From positions 1,550,001 through 1,614,000 of the forward strand of contig CAXYDR010000003.1 of assembly GCA_964276095.1 (NCBI GenBank): DNA of 64,000 nt. Direction: 5' to 3'. Positions within the stretch are counted from its first letter, which is position 1, and each line of letters starts with the position of its first letter. This document shows, in pieces, positions 18,357-27,323 of the stretch. Position numbers and translations under genes: made by a program. This stretch comes from GCA-2733415 sp964276095. Its GTDB lineage: Bacteria; Bacteroidota; Bacteroidia; Flavobacteriales; Flavobacteriaceae. The notes beneath the pieces were generated by a model. That model ran no database searches. It was not told the origin of the DNA and was given only the letters and a program-made list of their open reading frames with translations.

Positions 18357-19689
18357 AGTTAGGTTTACTTTTTTTTCGATTTAAAATTTCCCAAGCCATA
18401 AATACAAATACAAATATATACTCAATAAAAATCAACCAATAATTGTTTATGAATGCTTCGTTTTTATAAAACGAATAACTTAATATGATAGTAAAACTCC
18501 ATATTAATGGGAAACGATATGTTGTAAATATGGATAAAATTAATAACATTGCTACATACCATGGATGAACTGTACTTGCGGTGAATAAATAAATACTCAA
18601 GCCAAAAAGCATTGTTGTAATTAATGAAATGAAGTTTTCCTTTCGTTGAATAAAAGCAAGAATGCCAACACACGTGACTACTATAACAGGAGTGATTCTC
18701 CCTAGTGTTTTAACAATATAATATTGGTTAAACTGTAAGCCGATATGTTTAATAAGGTTATGAATACTTCCATTAAACTCAAACTGACCAAACCATAATC
18801 CAATAGTTTTTGAATAATTAGCTAATAGATTCTCCGAGAGAAATGGAGCGAATAATAACACAATTATAGCTCCGACAATCGCATAAAAAACAAACAATTT
18901 TTTGAACTTGATTTGTTTAAAATACAATGGTAAGAATAATAAAGGTAATAGTTTTAATACAATTGACCCAGCTAAGGGTATAGCTGCTAATTTCCATTTC
19001 TTGACTTGTAATAAATACAAGCTCCAAATTAAAAAGAATATCATGATTCCTTCAAAATGTAGGTTTCCGGTTAATTCAATAATGATTAAAGGGTTTAGTA
19101 GATATAAAAATATCGCTTTTGGGTTTAAATGCAGTGCTTTTAAGAGCTTTGATCCAAAATAAAGCACACCAATGTCAGCGAGTATAATTAGCACCCTCAT
19201 TACTATAATACTTCCTAGGATGCTTTTATTAGCAAATAAAGCAGCAATCGCAAAACATAATTGATTTAAAGGCGGATAATTACTATAATGGCTTGCGTTT
19301 AACTCTCCCATTCCTGCAACTAATTCTGTTGCTTGATTTGGGATGATATAGTTTGGCGTTTGATATATTTCAGGCAGGTATAGATATGGGTTAAATCCGT
19401 TTAATAACATTCGTCCGTCCCAAATAAAACGATAGAAATCTTGTGATAAATTGGGTATAGCAAATAAAAAAACGATTCTAAATAATATAGTGATAACAAC
19501 AAGGTTTTTCCAATTCAATTCCTTTTTATGTAGGTAAAGGAATAATAAGAATAAACCAGTGTAACTAATCAATAATGTATTGAAATCACCTCGTATTAAT
19601 TTATAGCCAAAATAATAGTACCCAAAACAAGAAACTATTATGGCTATAAAAGCAGTTGTGTTTGTTTTTAAAAAGGAGTTATTTGGCAT
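18349..19689 (-). CDS. GT-C family polyprenol-phosphate mannosyltransferase-like protein
   Basis: A 446-residue integral membrane protein with about eleven hydrophobic helices. The first large extracytoplasmic loop contains NLSQDFYRFIWDGRMLLNGF (about residues 78-97), where the Asp-Phe-Tyr-Arg-Phe stretch is the acidic GT-C motif of polyprenol-phosphate-dependent mannosyltransferases (MptB/PIG-M-like). NPLIIIELTGNLHFEGIM lies further on. Donor and acceptor are not determinable. It overlaps the upstream metallo-hydrolase gene by 11 bases and the downstream hydrolase gene by 8, so the three form one operon. Confidence 0.8.
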   Translation of the reverse strand: MPNNSFLKTNTTAFIAIIVSCFGYYYFGYKLIRGDFNTLLISYTGLFLLFLYLHKKELNWKNLVVITILFRIVFLFAIPNLSQDFYRFIWDGRMLLNGFNPYLYLPEIYQTPNYIIPNQATELVAGMGELNASHYSNYPPLNQLCFAIAALFANKSILGSIIVMRVLIILADIGVLYFGSKLLKALHLNPKAIFLYLLNPLIIIELTGNLHFEGIMIFFLIWSLYLLQVKKWKLAAIPLAGSIVLKLLPLLFLPLYFKQIKFKKLFVFYAIVGAIIVLLFAPFLSENLLANYSKTIGLWFGQFEFNGSIHNLIKHIGLQFNQYYIVKTLGRITPVIVVTCVGILAFIQRKENFISLITTMLFGLSIYLFTASTVHPWYVAMLLILSIFTTYRFPLIWSFTIILSYSFYKNEAFINNYWLIFIEYIFVFVFMAWEILNRKKSKPNYV

Positions 19690-20569
19690 TTAAGCTTCTG
19701 TAAACTGTTGCTCTAAATACATCATCGGTAATAAACCAACCTCCATATTCGCTATTAAACTCTTTAGTAAGTTCAGTATTATTAGTGACTTCTTCAAGTG
19801 TTTTACCTTTATTTATTTCTGATTGTACTACCCTTCTAACACTAACTAACATATTTTTAAAAACTGTTAATTCAGCTTTGTTAGAAATATTCCTGTGTCC
19901 TGGGATTATTTTAGTAGTATCATTCGCAATCATTAAAACTTTGTTTACAGCGTCAATATATCCGTTAATACTTCCGCCAGAATCCAAATCAATAAAAGGG
20001 AACTTTCCTTGAAAGTATGTGTCTCCCATGTGAATAACGTTGTTTTTTGAGAAGTAAACAAAGGAATCTCCGTCCGTATGTGCATTATGAACATGCGAAA
20101 CTAACACATCATCATTATTAATGTGAAACATCATATCGTTAGTAAAAGTAATGTCTGGTAGTGCTTCTTTTGGTGAGGCTAGTTTCTTTTTGCCAAGAAC
20201 CGTATTGTCGGTACTCATGCGTTTTCTAACATTTTCATGAGCGATAATAGTAGCTCCAGTTTTCTTTATATTCTCATTGCCGCCAGTATGATCACCATGC
20301 CAATGGGTGTTGATTAAATAAGATATGGGCTTGTCAGTAATAGTTTTTATTGCAGCTAATATTTTGGGTGTTAAAGGAGCAAATTGATCATCAATCATAA
20401 AAACGCCATCTTCCCCAATAAAAAGTCCAATATTACCACCTTGACCGGTTAACATATAAATTTGCTCAGTAAGTTGGTGTGTTTCTATTTTTACGTCTTT
20501 ATCTTGAGCGTTTGTACACGATATAAAAGCGAGTGCTACTAATAGAAGAAATTGTTTTGCGAACTTCAT
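19679..20569 (-). CDS. Exported metallo-beta-lactamase-fold hydrolase
   Basis: A 296-residue protein starting with a signal sequence that ends AFISC, a plausible lipobox, so probably an outer-membrane or periplasmic lipoprotein. The zinc-binding motif THWHGDHTGG is at about residues 81-90, with the further ligands in VSHVHNAHTDGD (about 152-163) and IPGHRN (about 222-227). Such proteins hydrolyse lactams, thioesters or lactones; the substrate cannot be inferred, and a resistance role should not be assumed. First gene of a three-gene overlapping operon with the GT-C enzyme and the hydrolase. Confidence 0.88.
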   Translation of the reverse strand: MKFAKQFLLLVALAFISCTNAQDKDVKIETHQLTEQIYMLTGQGGNIGLFIGEDGVFMIDDQFAPLTPKILAAIKTITDKPISYLINTHWHGDHTGGNENIKKTGATIIAHENVRKRMSTDNTVLGKKKLASPKEALPDITFTNDMMFHINNDDVLVSHVHNAHTDGDSFVYFSKNNVIHMGDTYFQGKFPFIDLDSGGSINGYIDAVNKVLMIANDTTKIIPGHRNISNKAELTVFKNMLVSVRRVVQSEINKGKTLEEVTNNTELTKEFNSEYGGWFITDDVFRATVYRSLNAK

Positions 20570-20681
20570 TTTTAATGATTTTAAGTAAAGTTATTGAATA
20601 GTCGATACGCTAAGAAATAACTAACCTAAAATTAGGTAAATAATTCTAAAGAAGAATATTTAAAAAGAGGAAGTTTAAAAG

Positions 20682-22199
20682 TTAAGCTTTAGACGAAATA
20701 GATTTAAAAAATACAAACCCAAATCCAGCAACTAACATTAAGTGAAAAGGCACCAGTCCAAAATCAACTTCTTTAGCGCCAACAAATATGGTAACTAAGT
20801 ATGAACTTGCTAAACCAAATATGAAATACAAAAGCAAGATACCTTCAATAATAGTATTCTTAGAGATGTTTTTACTCAAATACTTATTGTCTTTCCAAGA
20901 ATCTTTTAAAGTGCTAATGTTGAATTTTGGTGTACGTACAAATTCACTTTTCTTTCCTCTGTGACCTTCTAAAACGGCTAATGAGTTATGTAATGAGAAT
21001 CCCATAGCAATAGAGAAAAAGGAGAAAAAATGACCGATATAGTTAAAGAAATTTTTGAATCCTTTTCCGTTAAGGTTTCTGTACATAAACCAGTAACACA
21101 CAAAGAATATTAAGGTACTCATAACGAAGAAACTCATTACTATAAAGTAAGATCTGAAATGACCGTAGTAGTTTTTAATATACAACATCGGTATACTTAA
21201 TACAGCAACAACAAATACATTTAAAAACATAGTACTGTTTAATAAATGCATTACTCCGTGAAACTTAGTTTTAAACGAAAGTTCTTTAGACTTTACAACT
21301 CGTTTAAACATTTTCTGAAAGTTTTCTGCTCCACCTTTATTCCAGCGAAATTGTTGTGAACGAGCAGCACTAATAACAACAGGTAATTCAGCAGGAGTTT
21401 CAACATCTACTAAATATTTAAACGTCCAGTTTTTTAATTGTGCTCTATAACTTAAATCTAAATCTTCAGTTAAGGTGTCACCTTCCCAGTTTCCAGCATC
21501 GTAAATACATTCTTTACGCCATAAACCAGCAGTACCATTAAAGTTGATGAAATGACCTTTGCTATTACGTCCAACTTGTTCTAAAGTAAAATGAGCGTCA
21601 AGTGCAAATGCTTGGATTTTTGTTAAAAGAGAATAATCTCTATTAATATGTCCCCAACGTGTTTGAACAACACCAATTTTTTCATCTTTAAAATGAGGGA
21701 CAGTTAATTTTAACCAATTTTTTTGTGGTAAGAAATCAGAATCAAATATTGCAATGAATTCTCCCTTTGCAATTTTAAGTCCTTCTTTTAAGGCTCCAGC
21801 TTTAAAACCTTCTCTATTTTCTCTTCTAATATGAACAATATCTAAACCAGTTTTTTGTAATGCTTCAATCTGTTCTGCATTCGCAATAACAGATTCATCA
21901 GTAGAATCATCTAAAACCTGTATTTCTAATTTCTCTCTTGGGTATTCTATTTCGGCAATATTATTTAATAATCGCTCTACCACATACATTTCATTGTATA
22001 AAGGTAGTTGTATAGTTATGTAAGGGATTTCGTCCGGATTATTTAAGTCGAATTGAGGTCCGTGTTTTTTATTCTTCTGTGCTTTCAAATAATTGACAAG
22101 CAAGTTTAGTTGCGCTAATGCGTAAAATAAAATGATTACTAACGATACTGAGTATATCGCCATAATGAAATATGAACCGTATAATATTGCTTTATCCAC
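20682..22199 (-). CDS. Family 2 glycosyltransferase, cellulose synthase-like
   Basis: A 505-residue processive-type GT2 membrane protein. One N-terminal helix (about residues 8-28) precedes the catalytic domain: PYITIQLPLYNE (about 55-66), VLDDSTDES (about 95-103), IFDSDFLP (the DxD, about 150-157), TEDLDLSYR (the ED base, about 241-249) and QQFRWNKG (the QxxRW acceptor motif, about 283-290). Four or more C-terminal helices follow. It resembles enzymes making beta-linked polymers or glucosyl/mannosyl lipids. Its start is two bases after the upstream GT2 gene. Confidence 0.92.
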   Translation of the reverse strand: MDKAILYGSYFIMAIYSVSLVIILFYALAQLNLLVNYLKAQKNKKHGPQFDLNNPDEIPYITIQLPLYNEMYVVERLLNNIAEIEYPREKLEIQVLDDSTDESVIANAEQIEALQKTGLDIVHIRRENREGFKAGALKEGLKIAKGEFIAIFDSDFLPQKNWLKLTVPHFKDEKIGVVQTRWGHINRDYSLLTKIQAFALDAHFTLEQVGRNSKGHFINFNGTAGLWRKECIYDAGNWEGDTLTEDLDLSYRAQLKNWTFKYLVDVETPAELPVVISAARSQQFRWNKGGAENFQKMFKRVVKSKELSFKTKFHGVMHLLNSTMFLNVFVVAVLSIPMLYIKNYYGHFRSYFIVMSFFVMSTLIFFVCYWFMYRNLNGKGFKNFFNYIGHFFSFFSIAMGFSLHNSLAVLEGHRGKKSEFVRTPKFNISTLKDSWKDNKYLSKNISKNTIIEGILLLYFIFGLASSYLVTIFVGAKEVDFGLVPFHLMLVAGFGFVFFKSISSKA

Positions 22200-22201
22200 T
22201 G

Positions 22202-22891
22202 TTATTTGAGGCTGTATTTAAATATCCAAGTTAAAATTTTAACGCCAGCAAATATAGAACCTTTTATTGTACCTGACACCTTTGACACCCCAATTCTTTT
22301 TTTATAACGGACTGGAACTTCGATATATGAAAACTGCTGTTTTAGTGCTTTTAGTTGCATTTCCACAGTCCACCCATAGGTTTTATCGGTCATGTTCAAT
22401 GCTATTAGCTTATCATATTTAATAGCTCTAAAAGGACCGAGGTCAGTAAATTTAGCTTTAAAAAATAGTTTCATTAATGAACAAGCTAGCCAATTACCAA
22501 AGATTTGTTGTGGTGTAACGGAATCTTTTTCACGTAATTCTGGTGCACGAGCACCAATTACTAAATCGATATTATTAGTAAGTATTGGAGCGATAATTTT
22601 AGTTAGTTCTTCTGGATAGTCACTATAATCACCGTCTAAAAATACTACAATGTCTGGTTTCTCATTTTGAGAAGCAATGTGTTCCATTCCTTTTAAACAA
22701 GCATAACCATATCCTTTTTGAGTTTCAGATAATACTGTTGCTCCAGCTTTTTCAGCTACGGAAACAGTATTATCGGTAGAGTTATTATTAACAACTATTA
22801 CTTCAGAAACTACTGAAGGGATTTCAGTAATTACATTTGCAATAGACTCTTCTTCGTTATAAGCAGGAATGATTACCTTAATTATTGACAT
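22202..22891 (-). CDS. Family 2 glycosyltransferase, dolichol-phosphate mannosyltransferase-like
   Basis: A 229-residue GT-A protein. VIIPAYNEEESIANV (residues 6-20) is the nucleotide-binding start, VVNNNSTDNT (about 33-42) the next acidic strand, and VVFLDGDYSDYPEE (about 81-94) the DxD motif. The pattern is that of DPM1/polyprenyl-phosphate sugar synthases. A likely role is to load a sugar onto a lipid carrier; the adjoining cellulose synthase-like enzyme and the GT-C mannosyltransferase a little downstream could use it, which is inference. Candidate promoter at 22913-22920. Confidence 0.9.
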   Translation of the reverse strand: MSIIKVIIPAYNEEESIANVITEIPSVVSEVIVVNNNSTDNTVSVAEKAGATVLSETQKGYGYACLKGMEHIASQNEKPDIVVFLDGDYSDYPEELTKIIAPILTNNIDLVIGARAPELREKDSVTPQQIFGNWLACSLMKLFFKAKFTDLGPFRAIKYDKLIALNMTDKTYGWTVEMQLKALKQQFSYIEVPVRYKKRIGVSKVSGTIKGSIFAGVKILTWIFKYSLK

Positions 22892-22912
22892 TTATTCAAC
22901 TTAAAATTTTAA

Positions 22913-22920
22913 CAAAAATA
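22913..22920 (-). promoter_or_regulatory. Candidate -7 promoter element for the two GT2 genes
   Basis: Reads TATTTTTG on the minus strand, matching TAnnTTTG, directly after the stop of the small lipoprotein gene and about 22 bases before the GT2 ATG. Confidence 0.5.
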
Positions 22921-23100
22921 CTATAATTGATGTGTAGTCAATTCCTTTTCAGAAATATTTACTTCCGCTAAACACAACGATTCATTATTTGTTGCAGGAA
23001 TAGCAACACATCTTTTGTTTTTAGGGCAGCGCATATAACTCGGTCTGCACGAAGAAAAACCAATTGTAATTATTAGTAAAGGGATAATTATTTTATACAT
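22921..23100 (-). CDS. Small Cys-rich lipoprotein
   Basis: A 59-residue reading frame. It opens with a hydrophobic signal segment (MYKIIIPLLIITIGFSSC) ending at Cys18, a plausible lipobox, followed by a mature part of only 42 residues with Cys25, Cys31 and Cys43. It begins 10 bases after the stop of the polyferredoxin gene on the same strand, with no terminator between, so it looks like the third gene of that operon. No family recognised. Three Cys in the exported part next to a redox operon suggest a metal- or disulfide-bound small protein, which is inference. Confidence 0.65.
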   Translation of the reverse strand: MYKIIIPLLIITIGFSSCRPSYMRCPKNKRCVAIPATNNESLCLAEVNISEKELTTHQL

Positions 23101-23110
23101 AATTAATGGT

Positions 23111-24688
23111 TTATTTATTTAATAAAGATATTAAATCTACATCATTACCTAACAAAATATCTGTAGGGTTAATTCTTCCTTCTTCCGGGCCGTTTTCTAA
23201 TTTTAATACTCCACGCGGACAAACTGCAGCACATATTCCACAACCAACGCAACTTGCACGAACAATATTTTCTCCTTTTTGTGCATATGCTCTAACATCA
23301 ATTCCTTGCTCGCAATAGGTAGAACAATTTCCGCATGATATGCATTGTCCTCCGTTAGTTGTAATTCTAAAACGAGATTTAAAACGCTGTACAATTCCCA
23401 AATAAGCTGCTAGTGGGCATCCAAATCTACACCAAACACGATTTCCAAAAATAGGGTAGAATCCTGTTCCGATAACTCCTGCAAATATTGAACCGATTAA
23501 AAGCCCATATATATTTTGAATTGTACTTGTTTTAATTCCTAAAACACTTCCCGTATTCGTGAAGAATGTATACAATGTTATTCCTGTCATTACTATAGCA
23601 AATACCAAAACGCTATGAACAATCCAACGTTCAAACTTCCATGCTTTCACTGATTTGTCTGATAATTGGCGGTAAGGATCACCTAATGTTTCTGCTAAAC
23701 CACCACAACCACAAACCCAAGAACAATACCATCTTTTTCCAAAGAAGTACACCATTAAAGGAACAATTACTAGTGTAAGTACTATTCCCCAAACTAAAAT
23801 AAATAATCCGATTCCTCCGCTATTTGTAAGTTCCTTTATATTCCATTTAAAGAAGAAATCATAGTCAAGTGGGAATGCGTTTTTAAAATCATACCAAGGC
23901 ATTTGAAAACGTACCATTATTTCTGGTATCAAAAAAGCAAATACTATTTGAAAGAATAATACGGATGTAGTACGTAATATTTGATATTTATTATGACGGT
24001 ATTTTATATACATTCTAACAGCCATAACAACCATAACAACACAGTATAAAAAACCATACAGAAACCATTGTCCTGCAGGATTTCCACTTAACGCTTCACT
24101 TATTGGATCTACTATATAGGTCCAGTTTACAATATAATCTGGAGCAAAATAGAGCAGCAAATAAAAACTGACTAAAAAGATAAATACAAACCAGCCAATC
24201 CAACCTCGGTTAGTTGCTGCGTTTAAAAATACACCGTTGTTTTTTATCCCTTTCGGTCCGAGAGTAATTACATTAGGAATGATATATAATAATGATCCAA
24301 AAATTGCCAAACCAAAAGTAAGCCACCAAAACATTCCTTTATTTTCTTTAATAAGTCCAGTTCCTGATTTTTTAGCTATATCATATGCTAATACATGAGG
24401 TTTACTCCATATTTTTTTTCCATACTCTTTGTTTTTAATGTGAGTAGTATTTGCATTAGTTAGCGCATTTCTAATTTCAGAAGAAAAGCTAAACGGATTA
24501 TTGAATTCTTTTCCAACTACATTTGCTTTCATGTCATTAATAAAAAGCTCACTTTTTATGCCTTTATCTTTTATTAATTGCTCGAAAATTACTGGTGTTA
24601 CCTCATATTTCCCTAAAAAGATAAGAGAAATAAAAAGTAATAATCCAATTAAGAATAAACCGAGTCCTGTATTTTGAATGTTTTTCAT
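23111..24688 (-). CDS. Membrane-bound 4Fe-4S polyferredoxin (NapH/NosR/CcoG-like)
   Basis: A 525-residue integral membrane protein with six or more helices. Cys motifs on the cytoplasmic side: YCSWVCGCGG (about residues 303-312), VWCRFGCPLAAYLG (about 418-431), CISCGNCSTYC (about 447-457) and CVGCGICAAVCPRG (about 478-491). The last two are ferredoxin-type 4Fe-4S sites; the first two are the paired Cys-rich loops of the NapH/NosR family. An N-terminal region between the first two helices (about 30-120) faces the periplasm. It lies between an FAD oxidoreductase gene (7-base gap) and a small lipoprotein gene, so it probably moves electrons from NAD(P)H across or along the membrane. Confidence 0.88.
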   Translation of the reverse strand: MKNIQNTGLGLFLIGLLLFISLIFLGKYEVTPVIFEQLIKDKGIKSELFINDMKANVVGKEFNNPFSFSSEIRNALTNANTTHIKNKEYGKKIWSKPHVLAYDIAKKSGTGLIKENKGMFWWLTFGLAIFGSLLYIIPNVITLGPKGIKNNGVFLNAATNRGWIGWFVFIFLVSFYLLLYFAPDYIVNWTYIVDPISEALSGNPAGQWFLYGFLYCVVMVVMAVRMYIKYRHNKYQILRTTSVLFFQIVFAFLIPEIMVRFQMPWYDFKNAFPLDYDFFFKWNIKELTNSGGIGLFILVWGIVLTLVIVPLMVYFFGKRWYCSWVCGCGGLAETLGDPYRQLSDKSVKAWKFERWIVHSVLVFAIVMTGITLYTFFTNTGSVLGIKTSTIQNIYGLLIGSIFAGVIGTGFYPIFGNRVWCRFGCPLAAYLGIVQRFKSRFRITTNGGQCISCGNCSTYCEQGIDVRAYAQKGENIVRASCVGCGICAAVCPRGVLKLENGPEEGRINPTDILLGNDVDLISLLNK

Positions 24689-24695
24689 GTCTATA

Positions 24696-26042
24696 TTATG
24701 CTTTAGAGAAAATACGTTTCCAGCTTTTCTTTTTTAATTGAATGTTTGTATTATTTTCTATATTGAATTTTTCGACAATCTCTTTTTCATAAAGTTTATA
24801 GAATTCAGGGTCAAAATTTGCATCGGCTAAATGTTCTAAAACATATTCTACAGATTGTTTGTTATTAAGTATTTTGTCAAAAAACTCATGACGCATTCGG
24901 ATTCCAAAATTGTTAATTCCAAGGAATTCATGGGTGTTTTTGTCGTAATTTATATGAATACATTTTTTGCCATCTGAATGTTCCCAATAAAAACTAGCTT
25001 CATTCTCTTTTGGTTGTGCCCAAACCCAACCATAAGTTTGGTATTCAATATCGAAAAATTTAGCAGAGTTAAACCAATGTCCTGGTTTATACATAACCCG
25101 ATTCCCACAAATGGTTTGCGCTAATGTTTCTCCCATCATCCTTCCAGTATACCAAACTGCTTCAATTGGTCGACGTTGATCGATGGCTTCAAGCTGTTCA
25201 GCACAATCACCAATTGCATAAATGTTAGGTATATTGGTTTCTAAGTATCTATTTACTTTAACACCTCTTCCTGTTTCTATTCCGGAATCTTTTATAAAAT
25301 TAATATTAGGAGATACTCCAGCTGTTAATCCAACTAAATTACATTCAATTTCTTCTCCAGTCTCAGCTATTACTACAGATTTAGCATTGCCATTTTCATC
25401 TGATTTTATTTCTTTTAGGTTTACCCCTAAACGCAAATCAATATGATTATCTGTTATTTCTCGATTAATCATTGCTGATTCTCCTTTTGGTAATACAGAA
25501 TCCCAAAAACTATTTTCACGGACTAAAAATGTTGTGGGAATGTTTCTACTATGTAACATTTCTGCTAATTCAATACCAATTAATCCTCCGCCAACAATTA
25601 CAGCACGTTTACATGTTTTATTGTCTGGAGCATATTGCTCAATTTTTTCTAAATCTTGCTTGTGATACATTCCTGTAACACCATTTAAGTCCTGCCCAGG
25701 CCAACCAAACTTATTAGGTTTTGACCCAGTTGCTATAACTAGTTTGTCATATGCTAAAACATTACCGTCTTCAAAAACTACTTCGTTTGCTCCAGTGTTT
25801 ATAGAAGAAATATATTTGCGAACTAAATCAATTCTATTCTTCTCCCAAAACCATTTTTCATAGGGTTGTGTATGTTTAAATTTCATGTGACCCATGTAGA
25901 CATACATTAAAGCTGTACGTGAGAAAAAGTGATCAGTTTCACCAGAGATAACAGTAATTCGCTTATTACTGTTCTTTCTAATGTGACGTGCACAGGTGAT
26001 TCCTGATATTCCGTTTCCAATTATTACGATATGTTCTTCCAT
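24696..26042 (-). CDS. FAD-dependent NAD(P)H oxidoreductase (pyridine nucleotide-disulfide/rubredoxin reductase fold)
   Basis: A 448-residue cytoplasmic flavoprotein. The FAD-binding motif is IVIIGNGISGITCAR (residues 5-19), the NAD(P)-binding motif RAVIVGGGLIGIELAE (about 145-160), and NIYAIGDCAEQ (about 275-285) closes the FAD site. There is no CxxxxC redox pair in the first domain, so it is of the rubredoxin/nitrite-reductase or ferredoxin-reductase type. The C-terminal 120 residues are an extra domain not typical of the core fold. It heads an operon with the polyferredoxin and small lipoprotein, which suggests it feeds electrons to the membrane protein. Confidence 0.9.
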   Translation of the reverse strand: MEEHIVIIGNGISGITCARHIRKNSNKRITVISGETDHFFSRTALMYVYMGHMKFKHTQPYEKWFWEKNRIDLVRKYISSINTGANEVVFEDGNVLAYDKLVIATGSKPNKFGWPGQDLNGVTGMYHKQDLEKIEQYAPDNKTCKRAVIVGGGLIGIELAEMLHSRNIPTTFLVRENSFWDSVLPKGESAMINREITDNHIDLRLGVNLKEIKSDENGNAKSVVIAETGEEIECNLVGLTAGVSPNINFIKDSGIETGRGVKVNRYLETNIPNIYAIGDCAEQLEAIDQRRPIEAVWYTGRMMGETLAQTICGNRVMYKPGHWFNSAKFFDIEYQTYGWVWAQPKENEASFYWEHSDGKKCIHINYDKNTHEFLGINNFGIRMRHEFFDKILNNKQSVEYVLEHLADANFDPEFYKLYEKEIVEKFNIENNTNIQLKKKSWKRIFSKA

Positions 26043-26176
26043 AGAAAATAAATTGATGTTGGTTGAGTCGAGATTAAAGATAAGAACTTAAAAAGAAAGC
26101 AACAGCATAGATAATTTAGAATAATTGTAAATAAGTTAGTGTTAGCTAGCTAACATATTATGAGAAATACAGAAGG

Positions 26177-26184
26177 TAATTTTG
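26177..26184 (+). promoter_or_regulatory. Candidate -7 promoter element for the DM13 gene
   Basis: TAATTTTG matches TAnnTTTG, about 28 bases before the ATG at 26212. Confidence 0.45.
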
Positions 26185-26211
26185 TGATTATACAATCAAT
26201 TTTAGCATATT

Positions 26212-27288
26212 ATGAGGAAAATTACTTTTATATTTTTAATGTTATTTGGGGTTTTGTCAGCTCAACAACAAAGGGAAGGAGTGTTTATAGCTAATAATTC
26301 AGGGCTTTATCCAGTAAGTGGAACAGCTGCAATTCAATTTTTAAGTAACGGGACTAAACGCGTGATATTTAAAGATGACTTTACAACAATTCAAGGATTG
26401 AAACTTGAGGTGTTTTTATCTACAAGCCCTAACATTACTACAGGAACTAATATTAAAATAAGTACTCAACAATTACAAGATGATAATGGAGGTACTGATA
26501 TGAATGATCCTATAACAGGGTTTAAGATTTTTGACATTCCTAATGGGGTAAGTATTACTGATTATAACAACATAGTTATTCAATGTACTCAAGCTAATGT
26601 ATTATGGGGGAATGTTGCTTTGGGAGCTACAACTGTTATTAATCATTGTGAGCGAGAAGGTGTTTTTGTTGCTAATGATCCTGGAACGTATCCTATAAGT
26701 GGTTCAGCAAAGATAGAGTTTTTAACAGATGGAACTAAACATGTTATTTTTGATAATAACTTTACAACAATTCAAGGATTACAGTTAGAAGTATTTTTAT
26801 CTGAAACCGGAGTTTTAAATTTAGCAACGGATGTGAAAATAAGTACTCAACAGCTACAAGATGATAATGGTGGAACTGATATAAACGATCCTATTACGGG
26901 TTACAATCGTTTTATTGTACCTGCTAGTGTAGCGTTAGATGATTATGATAATATATTAATTCAATGTACTCAAGCAAATTTACCTTGGGGTAATGTAGCT
27001 TTATCTTCAGTACAAGGTTCTGGGTGTAGTGTTTTGAGTGTCGCAGAACAAGTGTTAAGTAATCTTGTTGTTTATCCAATTCCTTCAAGAAATAATATAA
27101 CAATTTCGGGAAGTGAGGATAGAGAATTCAATCTTAAAATGGTAAATACAGCTGGAATAGTCGTTTTTAGTAAAGTCGGATTTAAAGCGAATAATACTCT
27201 TGATTTATCAAGATATCCAACAGGTGTTTATTTCTTAGAGATAGGATTAGATGATAAAAAAAATGTTAAACAGATTATAATTCACTAA
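26212..27288 (+). CDS. Secreted protein with two DM13 domains and a type IX sorting domain
   Basis: A 358-residue protein. A signal peptide (residues 1-18, ending LSAQ) is followed by two tandem domains at about 22-142 and 147-270. Each contains FTTIQGL, LEVFLS, a Gly/Asp-rich segment and a closing strand with a conserved Cys (IVIQCTQAN and ILIQCTQAN). This agrees with DM13, a domain proposed to take part in redox or electron transfer. The C-terminal 75 residues (VYPIPSRNNITISG...GVYFLEI) are a type IX secretion sorting domain of type A, so the protein should be exported by the Spr/Por system. It is divergent from the redox operon at 22.9-26.0 kb. Confidence 0.8.
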   Translation: MRKITFIFLMLFGVLSAQQQREGVFIANNSGLYPVSGTAAIQFLSNGTKRVIFKDDFTTIQGLKLEVFLSTSPNITTGTNIKISTQQLQDDNGGTDMNDPITGFKIFDIPNGVSITDYNNIVIQCTQANVLWGNVALGATTVINHCEREGVFVANDPGTYPISGSAKIEFLTDGTKHVIFDNNFTTIQGLQLEVFLSETGVLNLATDVKISTQQLQDDNGGTDINDPITGYNRFIVPASVALDDYDNILIQCTQANLPWGNVALSSVQGSGCSVLSVAEQVLSNLVVYPIPSRNNITISGSEDREFNLKMVNTAGIVVFSKVGFKANNTLDLSRYPTGVYFLEIGLDDKKNVKQIIIH

Positions 27289-27323
27289 TTAAGGTTGTAT
27301 TTTAGAGGGATATACCACATAAT

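Noticed and set aside
19679..20569. Metallo-beta-lactamase-fold protein as an antibiotic resistance gene
   Set aside because: The HxHxDH motif defines only the fold superfamily; nothing in the context points to beta-lactam hydrolysis.
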